Shown here piece after piece: positions 12,301-25,532 of a stretch of 64,000 nt of DNA. The notes under the pieces are model-generated. The model saw only the letters and a list, made by a program, of their open reading frames with translations, was not told the origin of the DNA and searched no databases. The translations under genes were made by a program, and so were the position numbers. Each line of letters begins with the position of its first letter. The stretch's first letter is position 1. The DNA is taken from contig OZ024844.1 in assembly GCA_964017145.1 (NCBI GenBank), positions 868,001-932,000 on the forward strand, given 5' to 3'. Source of the stretch: Agrocybe praecox (lineage: Eukaryota > Basidiomycota > Agaricomycetes > Agaricales > Agrocybaceae).

Positions 12301-14203
12301 AGAACTAAAATAACACCTTCCCCTCATGACCTCAGGGTTCATTCTTCGTCATCTCTCCTTCAAACTTACCAGGCATCAAGTGCATCTAGAAAGCGACACT
12401 CGTCAGCTTAGCCTTTGGACGCGGGACTAGCTATTGTCAAGCATAAGCGGGAAAAGATGGGATCAGGGCCCAGTACACCAGCAAAAGATTCCGGGACAGC
12501 AGCGAGGTTAATGTCCATAGCACAGCGTGAAGTAGGTGCAGAAAGGACCAGACACTGTTGGTGTTCTGTTAGGGCTTCAAGTGCGGGGTCATCCTATCCT
12601 CGACGAAGAAAACAGTTGACCTAGAAAACCGCTAGCAGTCAAAAATTCCAAGACGAAAGATGTAAGCTCCCATGCATACCTACCAGTTCATCAATTCATT
12701 GCTGATACACGAGCAGGTGTGTAAAAGGAGCCGTTGGTCAATGATGCCCAAGTCTGAAGCCTGACCTCGACCAGATAGGCTTAAATATGCTTCACGAATC
12801 GCCAGGAATGAACACATATGGCAGAAGCAGCTTGTCATTTCCGTGGTGCAAGACACCTCATGTTTAACGGAGTACCAGTATGATGCTGCAGCGCAGTAGC
12901 AATTTCGAGCGTTGAAACTTTCATACAGTTTCGCCCACCGCAGCTATTACATAACCGGCTTCGAATACGCCCAAGTCCAGATACCATAGGAAGACGAAAT
13001 GGTATCACCCTGAGAAACGAGGCAACCGGCCTCAAAGCTGCGGATGCACCAAATTCGCGGAAGATCGATGTTTTGAAGAATCTTTCCAAAGAAATTCGGA
13101 AAAGTTTCGCCGAGAAATATATCGAATTTTCAGTCAGAATATAGGCCATTCTTGAATAAAAGCATAATTATAAACCGGAACTCTGGTTGGTGGTCTATTT
13201 TATTGAGGAGTTCAAGACGTACCTGACCCTGATTAACCATCCTATTAGCTATAGATTCACCAGAAACCGCAGACGCCAGAACAGAAAACCCGATTTTGGG
13301 AGCTTTGACAAGAATGCTCGACGTTGCTCATCTTTGATAATGCAAAGGCCTGTTTGGAAAGCATCTCTCTAGAGCTACGCGACATGCTTCAAGCTACGAC
13401 AGACCGATGTTGAAAGCAGAAAAACATAGCAAGTTGTAGCGTTGGAATAGTTTGGGACAAACAGGTAAAATTGCTCCTGCTTGGCTCTTAGCCGGCCAGC
13501 GGGAATACCCGTCATGCAAGCGGTTCCCTTCTTTACATCATGTACGCACATTCAACAATTCAATACTATGACCATTTCCTTGCAGTCCAACCGACATTTC
13601 CTCTCTTGAATCACCCTGGAAGAGAAACCGAACGTTTGCGATAGGAGAACATACCACAGTCGCGTGTAAATTGGCGGACTACTCGTGCAGGAACCCCTAC
13701 AAGAGACACCAGGGTCTATTTTCTAGGACGGACTCGCATAGACTCTGTGGCAACGACGGCGGGTATTTCTTTGCCAGTCATGTTTCCCATCCAATATCTC
13801 GATTTCCAGGACTTTTCATATCTCCTACCATCGCGAAAAAGTTAATGAATCATAAGGCTTCCAGGTCAGTATTTTTTTCTCGAAATATCACAAAATTTCC
13901 TTTTCACTCACCACCTGCGACTTCTATTACCAGGATCATATGGCCCCGTAGGCTGAAATCTGGTTCGCTATCTTTTTGGTTACGAAGGAAACAGCTACAT
14001 TAGTTTGTCTTGTGCGAATTTTTTCCGGGCCTCAACCGCAAATATTCTGCCTTATTTAGGCTTCGGGGACACCTGACGGAGATTCACGTTCACTTACTTC
14101 GGACATTCAGTTGCCAACTTCCGCGAAGTGGGCTCGTATGCTAGACCCCCCATGACCACGTTGAAGAAGTCGCAGAAGAAGTTTCGGTCCCAGCAACTGC
14201 ACG
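12301..14203. other. Intergenic upstream of GH30
   Basis: No gene recognised. A frame at 13671-14003 (plus) has no family signature. The last part is presumably the GH30 promoter. Confidence 0.35.
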
Positions 14204-14209
14204 TATAAA
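14204..14209 (+). promoter_or_regulatory. TATA box of the GH30 gene
   Basis: TATAAA lies 47 bases before the ATG at 14251, a normal spacing for a fungal gene with a short 5' leader. Confidence 0.55.
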
Positions 14210-14250
14210 GGAAAGAGGATGAAATACCCATCAACATAAGCCTCCTCCAC

Positions 14251-15702
14251 ATGAAAGCACTCTTACATTACTCTATCCTTGCCGTCGTCAGTACGAGTCT
14301 CGTCGTCGTACCAGTTGCGGCTGACAGCACTGTCACCATCGACCCAACTTCGAACCGAGGGAGCTGGAAGGGATGGGGTGTCTCTCTTGCGTGGTGGGGG
14401 AAGATCTTCGGCAACAGGGACGACTTGGCCGACATTTTTTTCACCACCCAAACGTCAACCTGGAACGGAAAACCCGTACCGGGACTCGGTCTTAACATCG
14501 TACGCTATAATGCTGGGGCATGCAGCACCAACACCTACAACGGCAGCTCCATAGCTTCGAACAGCATTCTCGCTAGTCGCAAGATGGACGGATTCTGGCT
14601 CGACTGGGCAAGCTCCAGCCCAACGTCGTCTAGCTGGAACTGGAACGTTGACGCCAACCAACGTGCCATGCTGTCGAAAGCGCACTCTCGCGGTGCCAAT
14701 TTTTTCGAATTGTTTTCCAACTCACCCATGTGGTGGATGTGCCAAAACCACAACCCGGCAGGTGCGAAAGGAGGAGCGGAGAATATCCAGTCATGGAACA
14801 TTGCAAACCACGCAGTGTATCTCGCTACCATTGCTCAATACGCGAAAGCGAATTGGGGCATCACTTTCACTAGCGTCGAGCCCTTCAACGAGCCTTCCTC
14901 GAACTGGTGGACCGATACGAATAACCAAGAAGGCAGTTTCTTCAGCATTGCCACTCAGAAATCCGTCATCGCCTCTCTCCGGAGCGAACTGAACAACCGT
15001 GGGTTGAGCAGCACGCTCGTCGCTGCATCTGACGAGAACTCGTACGATCTCGCCGTATCCACCTGGAACAGTTTCGATTCGACGACCAGGAACAATGTCG
15101 GACGCATCAACGTACACGGGTACCAACAAACAGGTGGCCGGCGCGACTTGCTATACAGCGCTGCCCAAGCTGCAGGACGCGAAATCTGGAATACCGAGTA
15201 CGGTGACAGCGACGCGACGGGGAAGCAGCTCGCGCAGGACCTTTTACTCGACTTCAACTGGCTGCACCCAACTGCATGGACGTACTGGCAGGCGATCGAC
15301 AGCCCTGGGTGGGGTCTCATTGAGGGAAACCTCGAAGCGAACTCCCTCGCGAACGTCGCCATGAAATATTTCGTCATCGCGCAGTTCTCGCGCCACATCA
15401 AGCAGGGCATGCGCATCCTCGACACGGGCAGCGACACCGTCATGGCAGCCTATGACGCGACCAACTCGAAGCTCGTCATCGTGGCGGCCAATTTCGGCAG
15501 TGCTCAATATATCAACTTCGATCTGAGCAAGTTCAGCAAACCGTCGAGTAATGGTGCAAGTGTTGCAAGGTGGTCCACGAATACGGCGGGTGGAGATCAA
15601 TACACGCCGTATCAGGACACGACGATTAGTGGGACCAAGTTTTGGTCGTACTTCAATACGAACGTTGTGCAGACTTTCGAGGTCACCAATGTCAGCCTTT
15701 GA
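14251..15702 (+). CDS. Secreted GH30 glycosidase, probably endo-beta-1,6-galactanase type
   Basis: A single uninterrupted exon encodes 483 residues. Residues 1-24 form a signal peptide ending VPVAA. The rest is a GH30-like TIM barrel with its beta-sandwich. Visible landmarks are GSWKGWGVSLAWWG near the N-terminus, FELFSNSPMWWM, the acid/base glutamate E214 in EPFNEPSSNWW and the nucleophile E316 in IWNTEYGDSD. The sequence pattern is that of fungal GH30 subfamily 5 endo-beta-1,6-galactanases, which cleave beta-1,6-galactan side chains of arabinogalactan proteins outside the cell. A GH30 beta-1,6-glucanase is the main alternative; substrate cannot be settled from sequence alone. GC and codon use are richer than the AT-rich surroundings. 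The gene is isolated, and lack of introns is unusual here. Confidence 0.9.
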   Translation: MKALLHYSILAVVSTSLVVVPVAADSTVTIDPTSNRGSWKGWGVSLAWWGKIFGNRDDLADIFFTTQTSTWNGKPVPGLGLNIVRYNAGACSTNTYNGSSIASNSILASRKMDGFWLDWASSSPTSSSWNWNVDANQRAMLSKAHSRGANFFELFSNSPMWWMCQNHNPAGAKGGAENIQSWNIANHAVYLATIAQYAKANWGITFTSVEPFNEPSSNWWTDTNNQEGSFFSIATQKSVIASLRSELNNRGLSSTLVAASDENSYDLAVSTWNSFDSTTRNNVGRINVHGYQQTGGRRDLLYSAAQAAGREIWNTEYGDSDATGKQLAQDLLLDFNWLHPTAWTYWQAIDSPGWGLIEGNLEANSLANVAMKYFVIAQFSRHIKQGMRILDTGSDTVMAAYDATNSKLVIVAANFGSAQYINFDLSKFSKPSSNGASVARWSTNTAGGDQYTPYQDTTISGTKFWSYFNTNVVQTFEVTNVSL

Positions 15703-18700
15703 TGTATAAATTTGAATTTTATTACGGTATCCAAGAAATGACAAGGCGCTTACAACCATAAAAATAAAGTTAAAGCACGCGACTTAAATATACAAAAATC
15801 TGCGATATAACTTGCCTTGAATGCATAATCCGGAGTCCGGACTCTCTATTTGCCGGCGTTGCCACAGTAAGCTGAGTTCCAATTATCCACCAATGAAGTT
15901 GAATGAGCCACCAGCTGATTTCAGCCAGTGTTTTCATAACGATGGGCCACATTTCTAAATATACTCATATAGGGGGGCTGAAGTTGACTGAATTTGAATC
16001 GCTTCAGCGACAAGGTTTAGTGGAGTTTTAGTTCTCGTTCTCGTTCGCATTCGGCATGGCTGAGCACTCGGACCTTCAAGTTTCGAGAACCGCCTGTACG
16101 TGTATTTTTGGTGTGATGGCAACTTGTATTCTACAGCCCCGACAATACACCAGATCATCTATCGTTATAATCCAAATATAATGGTGGACATAATATCGCT
16201 ACTATACCAACTGAGCGGGCACTATATCTCCTCCTCCAAGATTGACAAAGAGGCAATCCGAAATGGTCACTAAGTTTAGAATTTCCCTAATTTGTCTAGG
16301 ATGTTGATGGAGGATATGTTTCTCAGATTGTTGTATTTGGGTCTTTTTACAACGAGTGTGTAAGCGCGCAGAAAGCAATTGTAAAACATATTGTCAAACT
16401 ATAGACATGCTAAAGCGTGGTTGAATGTCCGGTAATAATCTCACAACCGTCCGAAGACCAACGCTATAGTGAAAGCGATTGACCCAAAAAGGCGGAATCT
16501 GACAGGAATTCTGGACGAAGGTCCAGAATTCTGGCTGCAGAAGTTGCACGCCACATTCCCAGGCAACATGGTTGGGACAAGTTGTTGCGCATCCTCCCGG
16601 ATCCCAACAATGTTGGAGACCGCGGGGGAGTCTATCCATACTCCTCTCCTACGAAGAACATGTTGAATCAATATATTCACGGCATAAAGGAAAAAAATTG
16701 CGACATACGGTTCGTGCGTTTCTGATGCACGGCCAGGTAGACCGCTTGTTAACTGCTCCTTGTTAACGCTGAAAATGGTCGAAAGAATATGAGCAAGAGA
16801 TGGGGAGGTGAAACAGAGATAGATTCGTACGAAGAAACCCCGGGCACAAACCACCAAGACATGGCGGTCGAGTGGAAAGTCGGATGATACAAAGACGAGA
16901 GTTTACGAGGCTTTTATACTGGCAAGTAGAATAATTTGAAGGTCCGAAAGGACAGTGAGGTCGTCCCTTTGTCGCTGATTTATCATTGGCCCGAGGTGTA
17001 TGTATAAAAATAGAACGCGGATTTCATGAGAAAAAGAATAAAAGACAAATGGAGGCGAAGAATATTTGGTAAGTTATACGTTACTTAGAAGGAGAGAAAT
17101 ATTATTGTCTGAAGCACGTAATTAAACGGTTTCCAAGTGCACAAACGTTTGCAATTTCGCAATCCACTCCTTGAAGATCTCTTCACTGTGCAAGATATCA
17201 TACTAGGGATCAATGCGCTCCTCTCGGTACACAGCTTTTTAGTGGAAAGGAGCTCATCTATATTGCGAATTGGGACCATCATTGGAATCGTTCTAATCTC
17301 TGCCCGAGAGGAGGGGTTAAAGACCGGCGACTAGAAAAAAAAAACATTATTTACGACCCTGGAAAGATTTAGCCCGCAGTCAGCATGTATTAGCTTAGCG
17401 TAATTTATTTCATGCGGAGACTGTAATCGGACGAGTAATCATAACAAGAGAGTGGAAATGAAAGTAAAAGACTCGGCAAATATCAGAGCGTGTGACATCT
17501 TGTCTGCGGGAGCAAGCTCGCTTTCAGACTCCCGATCACATCTTCCATTTCTCACATATACACCACCCACCACAAGTATCCACGGGGTGGACAATACTGC
17601 GAGATCCAGAGTAGGGGCGATTCCCAAGCAAGGACTTTTTAGACTCTCGTGAGAATATGGTTCACGAAACCCGAATGAATTACTTGTGTAATGCCAACCA
17701 AGCTCAACAGCGTCATTTCGAGTGTCCAGGAGCAAGAACCCTTTCGTACCCTCATACCTGGCACCCCAAGAAGTACACTGATGACCAGAGCTGACAATTT
17801 TGAGGACGCGAGGTACGCCGTTATATGATATGAAGACACAGATTAACTCATACTTTCTACGAAGGAGTACGACTAACCCAAGGCCTACCAAGAGTCTCCT
17901 CGCGTTGTAGATATTACTCGCCTTGAGTATCGATGGTCATTGATCTTGGCTCAACCCCAACAAATGTACGACGGACCTACAGCATGAATCATATATTGTG
18001 AAACTCAGTTCGTGCGGAGCGCCGCCAAACCTGAAGATATCTAGACCTGTGAAAGGCCGTTATATGAGGTGTCGGTGCAGAACCTCGAGAGAATCGAGAT
18101 TCTCCATCGCTTCGCGATATCTCATTCTGCGGCTGGTCACGAGCCCACTAGTAGAAGATATCTACGACTCAACAACGCGCCAAGAAAGTCTACAGCCCCA
18201 AGCATACCTTTCCAAGGAATGAGTGAGAGGAGGAATTAAGACCGTCTGCATGGCCCTTCTGACCTCAACGTTGGCACGTCCAACCGCATTCAAGTCCCTT
18301 CTACAACATCCATTATTCCGATTTTTCCCTCCTAAGAAAATGGAGTCGGATGACAGGCGGGAGTGGCCACGACAACCTTGCCAGCCGATTCAGCCTTCGG
18401 TGCTTGCCCCAACGTCTGTTTATCTAGAGAGAAAAGGTATGAAATTACATTTCTTCTGTGATTTCTCCTATTGACGAGACAAACTTCAGAAGCTCGGGCA
18501 TACCATACTTGGCATCCCCGACGGACTTATCTTTTCGGAGGAGAATTTAATATAGGACATATTATTTAATGCAAGTTTATTGAAGACACAAGCAGCAGCG
18601 CCAGCAGTGGCCTATACCTAAATTCTGTGTAAGTAATACAATTACAATATACCTGTCATGATGAATGCTTTTGATTTTCCGATGGATGAGCCATTCTCCC

Positions 18701-21700
18701 TGAACCTGTCTACGCGAAATTACGACACGGAGACAGAGATACCAGAAACCTACGCTCAAATTGTTAGGAAGAAGAGTATACATGTTGTGGATTGATACTC
18801 TTCATTAATATTCTTTGTACCTCAGACCTCCGTGTCAGAGACTTATTTTTTCCTCTAATACATATTTCATTCTAATATATCTTATCTACTAACGACGTGG
18901 CAACTCAATCATGCATATCCTAGTGACGCAGTCTCGGTCACATTACTACTCCTACTCAAATATCATAGGTCGATATACTCGCAAAGCAGCCCAAGTCCAC
19001 CAACCGCTCATGGCTCAACTGCAAATTGAAAAGGTAGAGTTTCGGAGCACTGAATATCTAGTACCAAAAATATGAAGATCCAATTTGTACTATATCTCAA
19101 GGCTCCGTCCATCCAACATCGCCTGAAATTGTTTGGAATGCCCCCAAGGGACTCATTGAGTTAAGCCCAAGTATTCTGAAAGAAGAACAAGTAAGCTCTC
19201 ACAAATAGATAACAATCGGACCGACCTCACATAGCCATTCTCGGGCCCTTCTATCCCATCCCAGCATTCTGTGACATAGCCGACAATCTCTCCCTGCAAT
19301 ACTGCACAAATCGATGGAAATATCTGCGTTATATCTTGAATGCGTGCACCAGAGGACACTGGTTGGCTTGATAGAGGCGTATTGGCGGTATGGGGTGCCT
19401 TCTGGAGCTTGCAGTAGACTCATGAGAAAGGCTTGAACTTGGGCCATATTACTAACGGCACACTCTAAGTTTCAACGTCCATGGTAGTGTGATTGGTGGC
19501 GGCTTAACTGGCTAGTATACAAAGCGTGGCTTTGGTAGTATTTTCAGGTGCATAATGGATATCTTCGAACCAGGGCTAATAAGAGACCAGGACCTCATTG
19601 GAAACATCACGTTGATGACTCACTGAGAATTCGAATGGCGGTCCGGCATCCCGCGTTTGTGTTGGACTGGTCCTGGACGCCCAATGGACGCCTGCTGGCG
19701 TCGCTTTTCAAATATCTTATTGCAACCGTCTGCGATTAGCATTGAGCCTTAACGAAAGAGGTTACCAAATTACCGTTGTTATTTTGAGGACCAGGGAATA
19801 AAAAAACAAAGGCCAGCGTGCATGACCATGGGGCGTGACGAGCCGGACAGCCCCGGCACTGGTTTCAACTTCAACATCAGCTTACAATCGAGTACTAAAT
19901 GCCATAGCAATATACGGTACGCGCACCTTTTATTTAACTGTATATTATCCGCTCTTATTTGCTCTTGCTAAAGTGTTTCCAAGTCGCCAATGATCAGATG
20001 TTGAGAAGAGGAGAATTCTGCGGATTTTGGGATCAGAAAATTCGCATGGAATTCGCCCAGTCATATTAATACGCAGGGACGATATTCCGAGGTTCCATAC
20101 AAGATTCCACCTGAACAGAGAAAATCCTATAATAATAAAATGGCCATGCATAATTATGCGCTGCGCAGGAGATGGCATCGTCGCATACGACAAAATGGAT
20201 GTTGGTCTCCGATAACACGAATGACGAATGAGTCCACGAGCTCAGCAAATGAGTCGGGGAAGGCTGCACGGGGAATGTGATCCAGTTGCTTCAGAACGGA
20301 ACAGATGTGATACTTCATGTTGGCAAAGTTTGTTCATCTCTGAGAATTTTTGGAGACGGAGAGGGCGGAGGAGATTGATCATTGTTGGTGTTCACGTGAA
20401 TGAGGATTTTCTGACCGGTAGTGTGGTCCAGAAGATGCTGGCTGAGAAGGATGACAAAATTAGGGATGCTTCGCTTCCACAGAATTCCTGAAAAGATTAG
20501 GTTAGTAAGTTAACCTTAAAATCATGTTAATTGGGACGACTATAAACCACGTTGCTTACCTCGTTTATACTGCGCGTCTGGTAACAGCTATTATACAACA
20601 CGGTAGAGCACGAAAATATTTGATGTTGACGTCGACTGTACCCGGTTTGATAGTACGAGATGATTCTGAGTCGGATGACGATTCGAGAGATGGGCGGGAG
20701 ATAGAGTTTGCCTCCTTTAAGACCTCCATACGTTCATAAACTCGGTATTTTGGCTTCTCTACATGCTCAAAGCAGTCCTGTTCTGAAAATCCTCTTTGAC
20801 CGGTTGACCACCAGTGGTATAACGGGTGTAAAGAGGGTGTGTGAGTTGGCTGGGCATCGCCTCTTAACCCCCACTCTTGCTATGGTCTAGGCATGACCCT
20901 TGTCGATATGTGAGAAGTAAACCATGACATTTCCTCTTGCTAGAAAGAAAGAATAATCTGCGAGCGGTGAATATCGTGGCGGAGTGGCATGCTGAGCATA
21001 TTTACAGATTGAGTTTTTACCAAGGATTGCGGCACTGAGTTGGGTCGAATGTGTAATGGTACAGATATTCGTGTTGTCCTCATGTATAATGCTCAAAATG
21101 ATGCTCAAAGTAGATGGAAGGTGTGTCGAATTGTTGAAGGTAAACACTCTCTGCGAAGTTCAAAAGTTTTGTTGCTGGGGATAGGCAGGAGTCAAGGGGC
21201 GTGAGAATTCTCATTTTCGATACAGCCAAATATTGATGATACCTCGAGCTCACAAGGATCGGTCTCTTTGGGAGAGCAAAGGTCACGTATAGATTCGTTG
21301 CAAAGGAGAAAAAATTATCGTAGCGACATTCAAGATGTGAAGACGTACAGCACTACAATCGATCAACGTTCAACAGTGGTCATACTTTCGGCATCGACTC
21401 GCTTAACGGAGCGCTACCGTCAGGAGAGCTCTCGAGTCTGCTACTGGTCTTTATTTAAAATCCCACGAGGTGGCTTGAATCTACTAGATATTCTCCAACT
21501 ATCATGGTTAATACATCCAGCAACCAGTCAGACAATATCGAGAAAAATATTGACATGCTGTGGGAATATTCCTATGAAACCCACTATATACATTTTGAGT
21601 ACAACAACCGTCCATAAGGCAGACTCCTGTGATAGCAGGATAGACCTCCGTTTGAAGTCGGAGAAGGATTTTAAGATTCCTTCCGTTATTCTCGAAGAAC

Positions 21701-22686
21701 CACACTACTCCGACACCGCACTGCGATGACCCTGGATACCTTTTTATACGACCATGGGCCTATGATAGCAATTCGAATCAGAAATCATTTCAAAAAAAGA
21801 AATAGTTTGAGATGTATGTCCATCTGATATTAGACAGACGAATTGGAATGGGGTGCACACATAAATATACTCAGATAGATGGGTCTAAAGTCTGTACACT
21901 AATAGGTAATTCTTAAAGCGTAAGGCTTTGAAGCATCAGTTCGTGATCTGTCCCCATTTAGAGTCAAAGGCTTACGCTATACCCTTAAGTATAAGTATCG
22001 GTAATCTTTCGCTACATACTATCAGATCCTTACCATTCGAAAGAGCGCCCAAATTTGCTGAGGCGCTACTCAACACGCAATAGTTTATTACCAAGAATTC
22101 AGAACACCAACACAACTCAACATATGTATAGGGTCCGGGACATACACAATTTAATTTCCACATTCATAACTTCCCATGAGTCACAACCTGACCAAACCTA
22201 CTTATGCTTCTCACGCTAGCTCTCGTGCAGTGGGACAAGGTTGAATTTCCAATACTATCTATCATTAGACTGACTGTCCAGATTGACTGATTATCGATGT
22301 ATGATACGGGTCCATTGGGTTTATTTATAGTCGTCAGACGTTTTCACAAGGCCTGAAATTTTCCGACCTTTGGCCGTCTAATTCTATAAACAGAGTTCGT
22401 TCCATTTGCCTGGATGTTGTTCATACCCATGACACCAAGTCCAAGAATACTGTACTATTACAACCGATTGTTCACGTCACGCATAACAGGGACCTATGAA
22501 CTGAACACTTATGACATTTGTCACGCCTCACATTCAATTTACATAGGTAGGTACTGTCCCGATATAGTGATTTTTGCAACAAAAAGTCACGAATACTTGA
22601 TTTTTTGGGGGGTTTTTACCGGATTTATCAGTCACATGACCAGAATGAACAGTTGTCCAGTGAACACTTAGCATCACGCGTCACAA
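15703..22686. other. Long gene-poor region
   Basis: An AATAAA-like signal near 15764 may serve the GH30 transcript. Otherwise no gene is supported. Minus frames at 16857-16441 and 17891-17439 are open for 139-151 codons but have no family signature. A short block near 18042-18085 resembles 34092-34135. Confidence 0.35.
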
Positions 22687-22728
22687 CCCATGAACACTTG
22701 GTCGTAATACTTAGTACAGTATATCATT
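22687..22728 (+). repeat. Direct repeat, left copy
   Basis: A stretch beginning CCCATGAACACTTGGTCGT and ending AGTACAGTATATCAT recurs at 22873-22914 with a 3-base insertion. Confidence 0.75.
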
Positions 22729-22767
22729 AAGGCAACGGACGCGATGTTCGAGCTGTGGAACGTCGCG

Positions 22768-22822
22768 GTGTGAGTGATGGAAGTTGCTGGTGAACTCGCG
22801 CGAAAACTTCATCACTCACCTA
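22768..22822. repeat. Imperfect hairpin between direct repeats
   Basis: GTGAGTGATGGAAGTT pairs with AACTTCATCACTCAC about 20 bases on (one bulge). The hairpin lies in GC-rich DNA between the two 42-bp direct repeats. Confidence 0.65.
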
Positions 22823-22872
22823 AGCTCGGCTGGACGCCGGGGCCGACCGTTCCGGGAGACCCCGTGCTAAAA

Positions 22873-22914
22873 CCCATGAACACTTGGTCGTAATACTAAT
22901 AGTACAGTATATCA
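22873..22914 (+). repeat. Direct repeat, right copy
   Basis: Copy of 22687-22728. It differs mainly by an extra ATA in the middle. Confidence 0.75.
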
Positions 22915-23870
22915 TCGTGACATCGAGCACCTGACGTGACTAGGCGCGCGCGCGCGTTGGGCGACGGGATGTGATTTTTTGAAAAGTCGCGATCATCCAA
23001 TCATGTAAACTCAAAAGTGAGAATCCATGTATAATTTCTATTAATCTGATTGCCGTGTACCAAAGAACAAAGAACTATCGAAAAAAGGAAATGAACCATA
23101 TCTGACATTTGTTCTGATGCTCCCGATTTCCCTCTGGGCAAAACCTTACGACATTTGTTTTATTATTATTACCATGATATTCATGCTATGCAGAACTAAC
23201 AGGCACAGAATGGCAGATAAATGGGTATATATTGAGTGAAGGTATAACAGGCCTGATAAGTTTAACCTGTGGGTATTATTATTGTAGAAATCACATCGGC
23301 GACTACTAGTCCCATCAACATATCAGCTGTGCACGTCTGAGCTAGAGCGTGTCTTCTAAATTTTAAACGGTAGTTGGAACGTAAAGCAAGATATTTTTTT
23401 AGTGAAGGAAATAACCTTATCCTGTATTCGCGTCAGTGTGAGAGAAAAACTGTTAATGAAAAGGGCGTACGAATAGAGCTCGAGCATAGGATGCGTCGGC
23501 TCCGGCGGGTGAATTAATTTCAGAAGAATTGAGAGAGAATTTCGACCTCATGGGGTCAACTTCTTGGGCAACTTGCCCAATATTCTGGTAAGGCGATGAC
23601 TCGTTAGGTACGACCGCCACCGCAAGTCAGGGCAGTGCTTACCAGTATTGCCGTACTCGTAGAAGCTTCGAAAGACGCTAACGGTCGAACATTCTGTGTT
23701 TTCTGTCAAGCTAGATGAGTTTTTGCGCAGTGGAGCCGCTAGGAAAATACAGAGGGTGATACGTACAGTGTACACCGGGGTCAAGTCTGACTGCGCAGCC
23801 CTCAACGATGTGGAGTAGTTAGCCTTTTCGGAATCACTTCCACTCCCAGAGGGTGCTGTGTCGGTAGACA
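22915..23870. other. Intergenic
   Basis: Contains a short alternating GC run near 22945-22955. No gene recognised. Confidence 0.35.
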
Positions 23871-24790
23871 TTACTGTTCCAAACGAAGGTCCGGCAGCTG
23901 TGGTGGGCGATAGCATACAGCGAACAAGTGCGCCAAGCGCCTGCGGTACTTGATCAAAAAGAGGATGGCAAGCAGGAGAGCAGGGAGAGTGAGCACAGAG
24001 CGTCGACGACCTGTCTGCGCGGTTTCGTTTGAGGGCTCCAGGATGGCCAATTCCAAGAGGATGGTGAAAACTAGAGGGAAGGAAGTTTTGCACTTTTTAT
24101 GCCCACGAGACCCAAACAAAAACAAGCCGAAAGGAGCCAAATCCGTTGGCCTGGGCCGTTCATTAGACGCGGAGACGGGGATGAACCTATGATAGATACG
24201 TGTCAATAGGTTCTCTTCGCCAGCCAATCCCAATTTTCACCCTAACATTCGACATTGTTCTGCCATCTTCTCAGATTACGTCGAGAATCAGGATATAATT
24301 GTAGTGGTACACACGGGCGACAGTCGATCTGATGGTTCAAAGGCATGACGACAATTATGGGGCACAAGTAGGCGTCATCCTTGGGTTTGAAACAACTCTC
24401 CTAGAAGGAATAGAGCTCCACGAGGCACTGGAAACCTTCCGCCGTGTGAAGGTCGTCTTGCCAGAACGACGCAACCATCACAAAAAGTCAGATATGGTAG
24501 GGCGTGGTTCTTTTTATGTACTTCACCGGCGATTTAATAGTCATTGCAGTGATTTACAGGTCATCTGAAACGAATACAGCCTGGGATAGTAAGGAGGCGA
24601 TCGAAGACTCAATGTTCAACTTCCATCAGGCGCAGTCCTAATGTTAGGGCCCTTTCTTTTCCGCGGTCATCACTTGCTAATTCTGGGATCGACGCCTCCA
24701 GAAGCGATCCGTGCCGACGACGTTCATGGGCCATAGCTATGTGGCGAACACATGTTTCTAGCCTGTGCTCCATAACACTGCCACTGAACG
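23871..24790 (-). other. Degenerate membrane-protein-like locus, copy 2
   Basis: On the minus strand 24233-23871 includes one hydrophobic helix (VLTLPALLLAILFLIKYR) followed by a basic stretch, matching the single-pass layout at 11.3-11.6 kb. Flanking DNA blocks are shared with that locus in the same order. The frame could not be closed into a full gene. Treat it as a possible small membrane-protein gene or an old duplicate pseudogene. Confidence 0.35.
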
Positions 24791-25532
24791 CGTGTATCAT
24801 CCTGGTGTGATGGTTGCGCACCAAAAACAAGGACCACGACTTTCATAACGACCTAGTCCTTCAAAAAGACACAACAACCTTCTTAACAAAAGCGAGAAAC
24901 CTCAGATTGTAACCAGCAATTACCCTTCCATGTCCTCATACGCTGATGCGGGCACCAACCAGGATAACAATTGGAGAAGGAGGGTGCTAAAAAAAGAACA
25001 AGACACAAAGCTTATCCAAGAACGTCGTCTCCAGGCAGGTAACGACTTGCAGAAAAGGACTGGTGGCGATTCCAAATCCCAGCGTCAACGCGACGTATGG
25101 TGAGCAGTATCATAGTCGGCGCTTCACAGGGTTTAGCGCCTAAAATACTCCTTGGATCGTCACTCGAATCCAAGAGTTGAAGCAAGCGGTTTTTCAGGAA
25201 TCTGAGATACTTGGTGAATATTCCAACGTCAACGTAGACGAATTCCATCGCTGATAAAAAGATAGCATCGACAGCAGCATGACCATCCGAGGAACTCTTC
25301 AACACAAAAAATAGCTTTGGTTGCCTAAATGGCGAAAATATGATGCAGCACGTCGCGAGAATCGTCGCGGCAACCGTAGCAAGAGGGTTGACGTTATCAC
25401 TGTTTCCGTACAAGGCAGCGACCAGGTTTAAGGCGTTGGAACACAGGAGGAAGCGAGAGTATTTCCAGAAAACACCAGCATTTACACGACCAGCATTTAA
25501 TATGCCAGGCGCCACAGACAGGCCGCAGGCCT
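24791..25532. other. Intergenic before the tandem repeat
   Basis: A 196-codon minus frame (25602-25012) contains a hydrophobic stretch near its middle but overlaps the tandem repeat and has no recognisable domain. I do not call it a gene. Confidence 0.3.

Noticed and set aside
16441..16857. 138-codon minus-strand frame with several cysteines, considered as a small secreted protein
   Set aside because: No clean signal peptide from a supported ATG and no recognisable cysteine pattern; exon joins could not be closed.
17439..17891. 150-codon minus-strand frame with a hydrophobic N-terminus
   Set aside because: No domain, and overlapping frames are equally open; coding potential not shown.
19153..19447. 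Two overlapping minus-strand frames with protein-like text (PSICAVLQGEIVGYV)
   Set aside because: No ATG-to-stop model that keeps both parts in frame and no known family.
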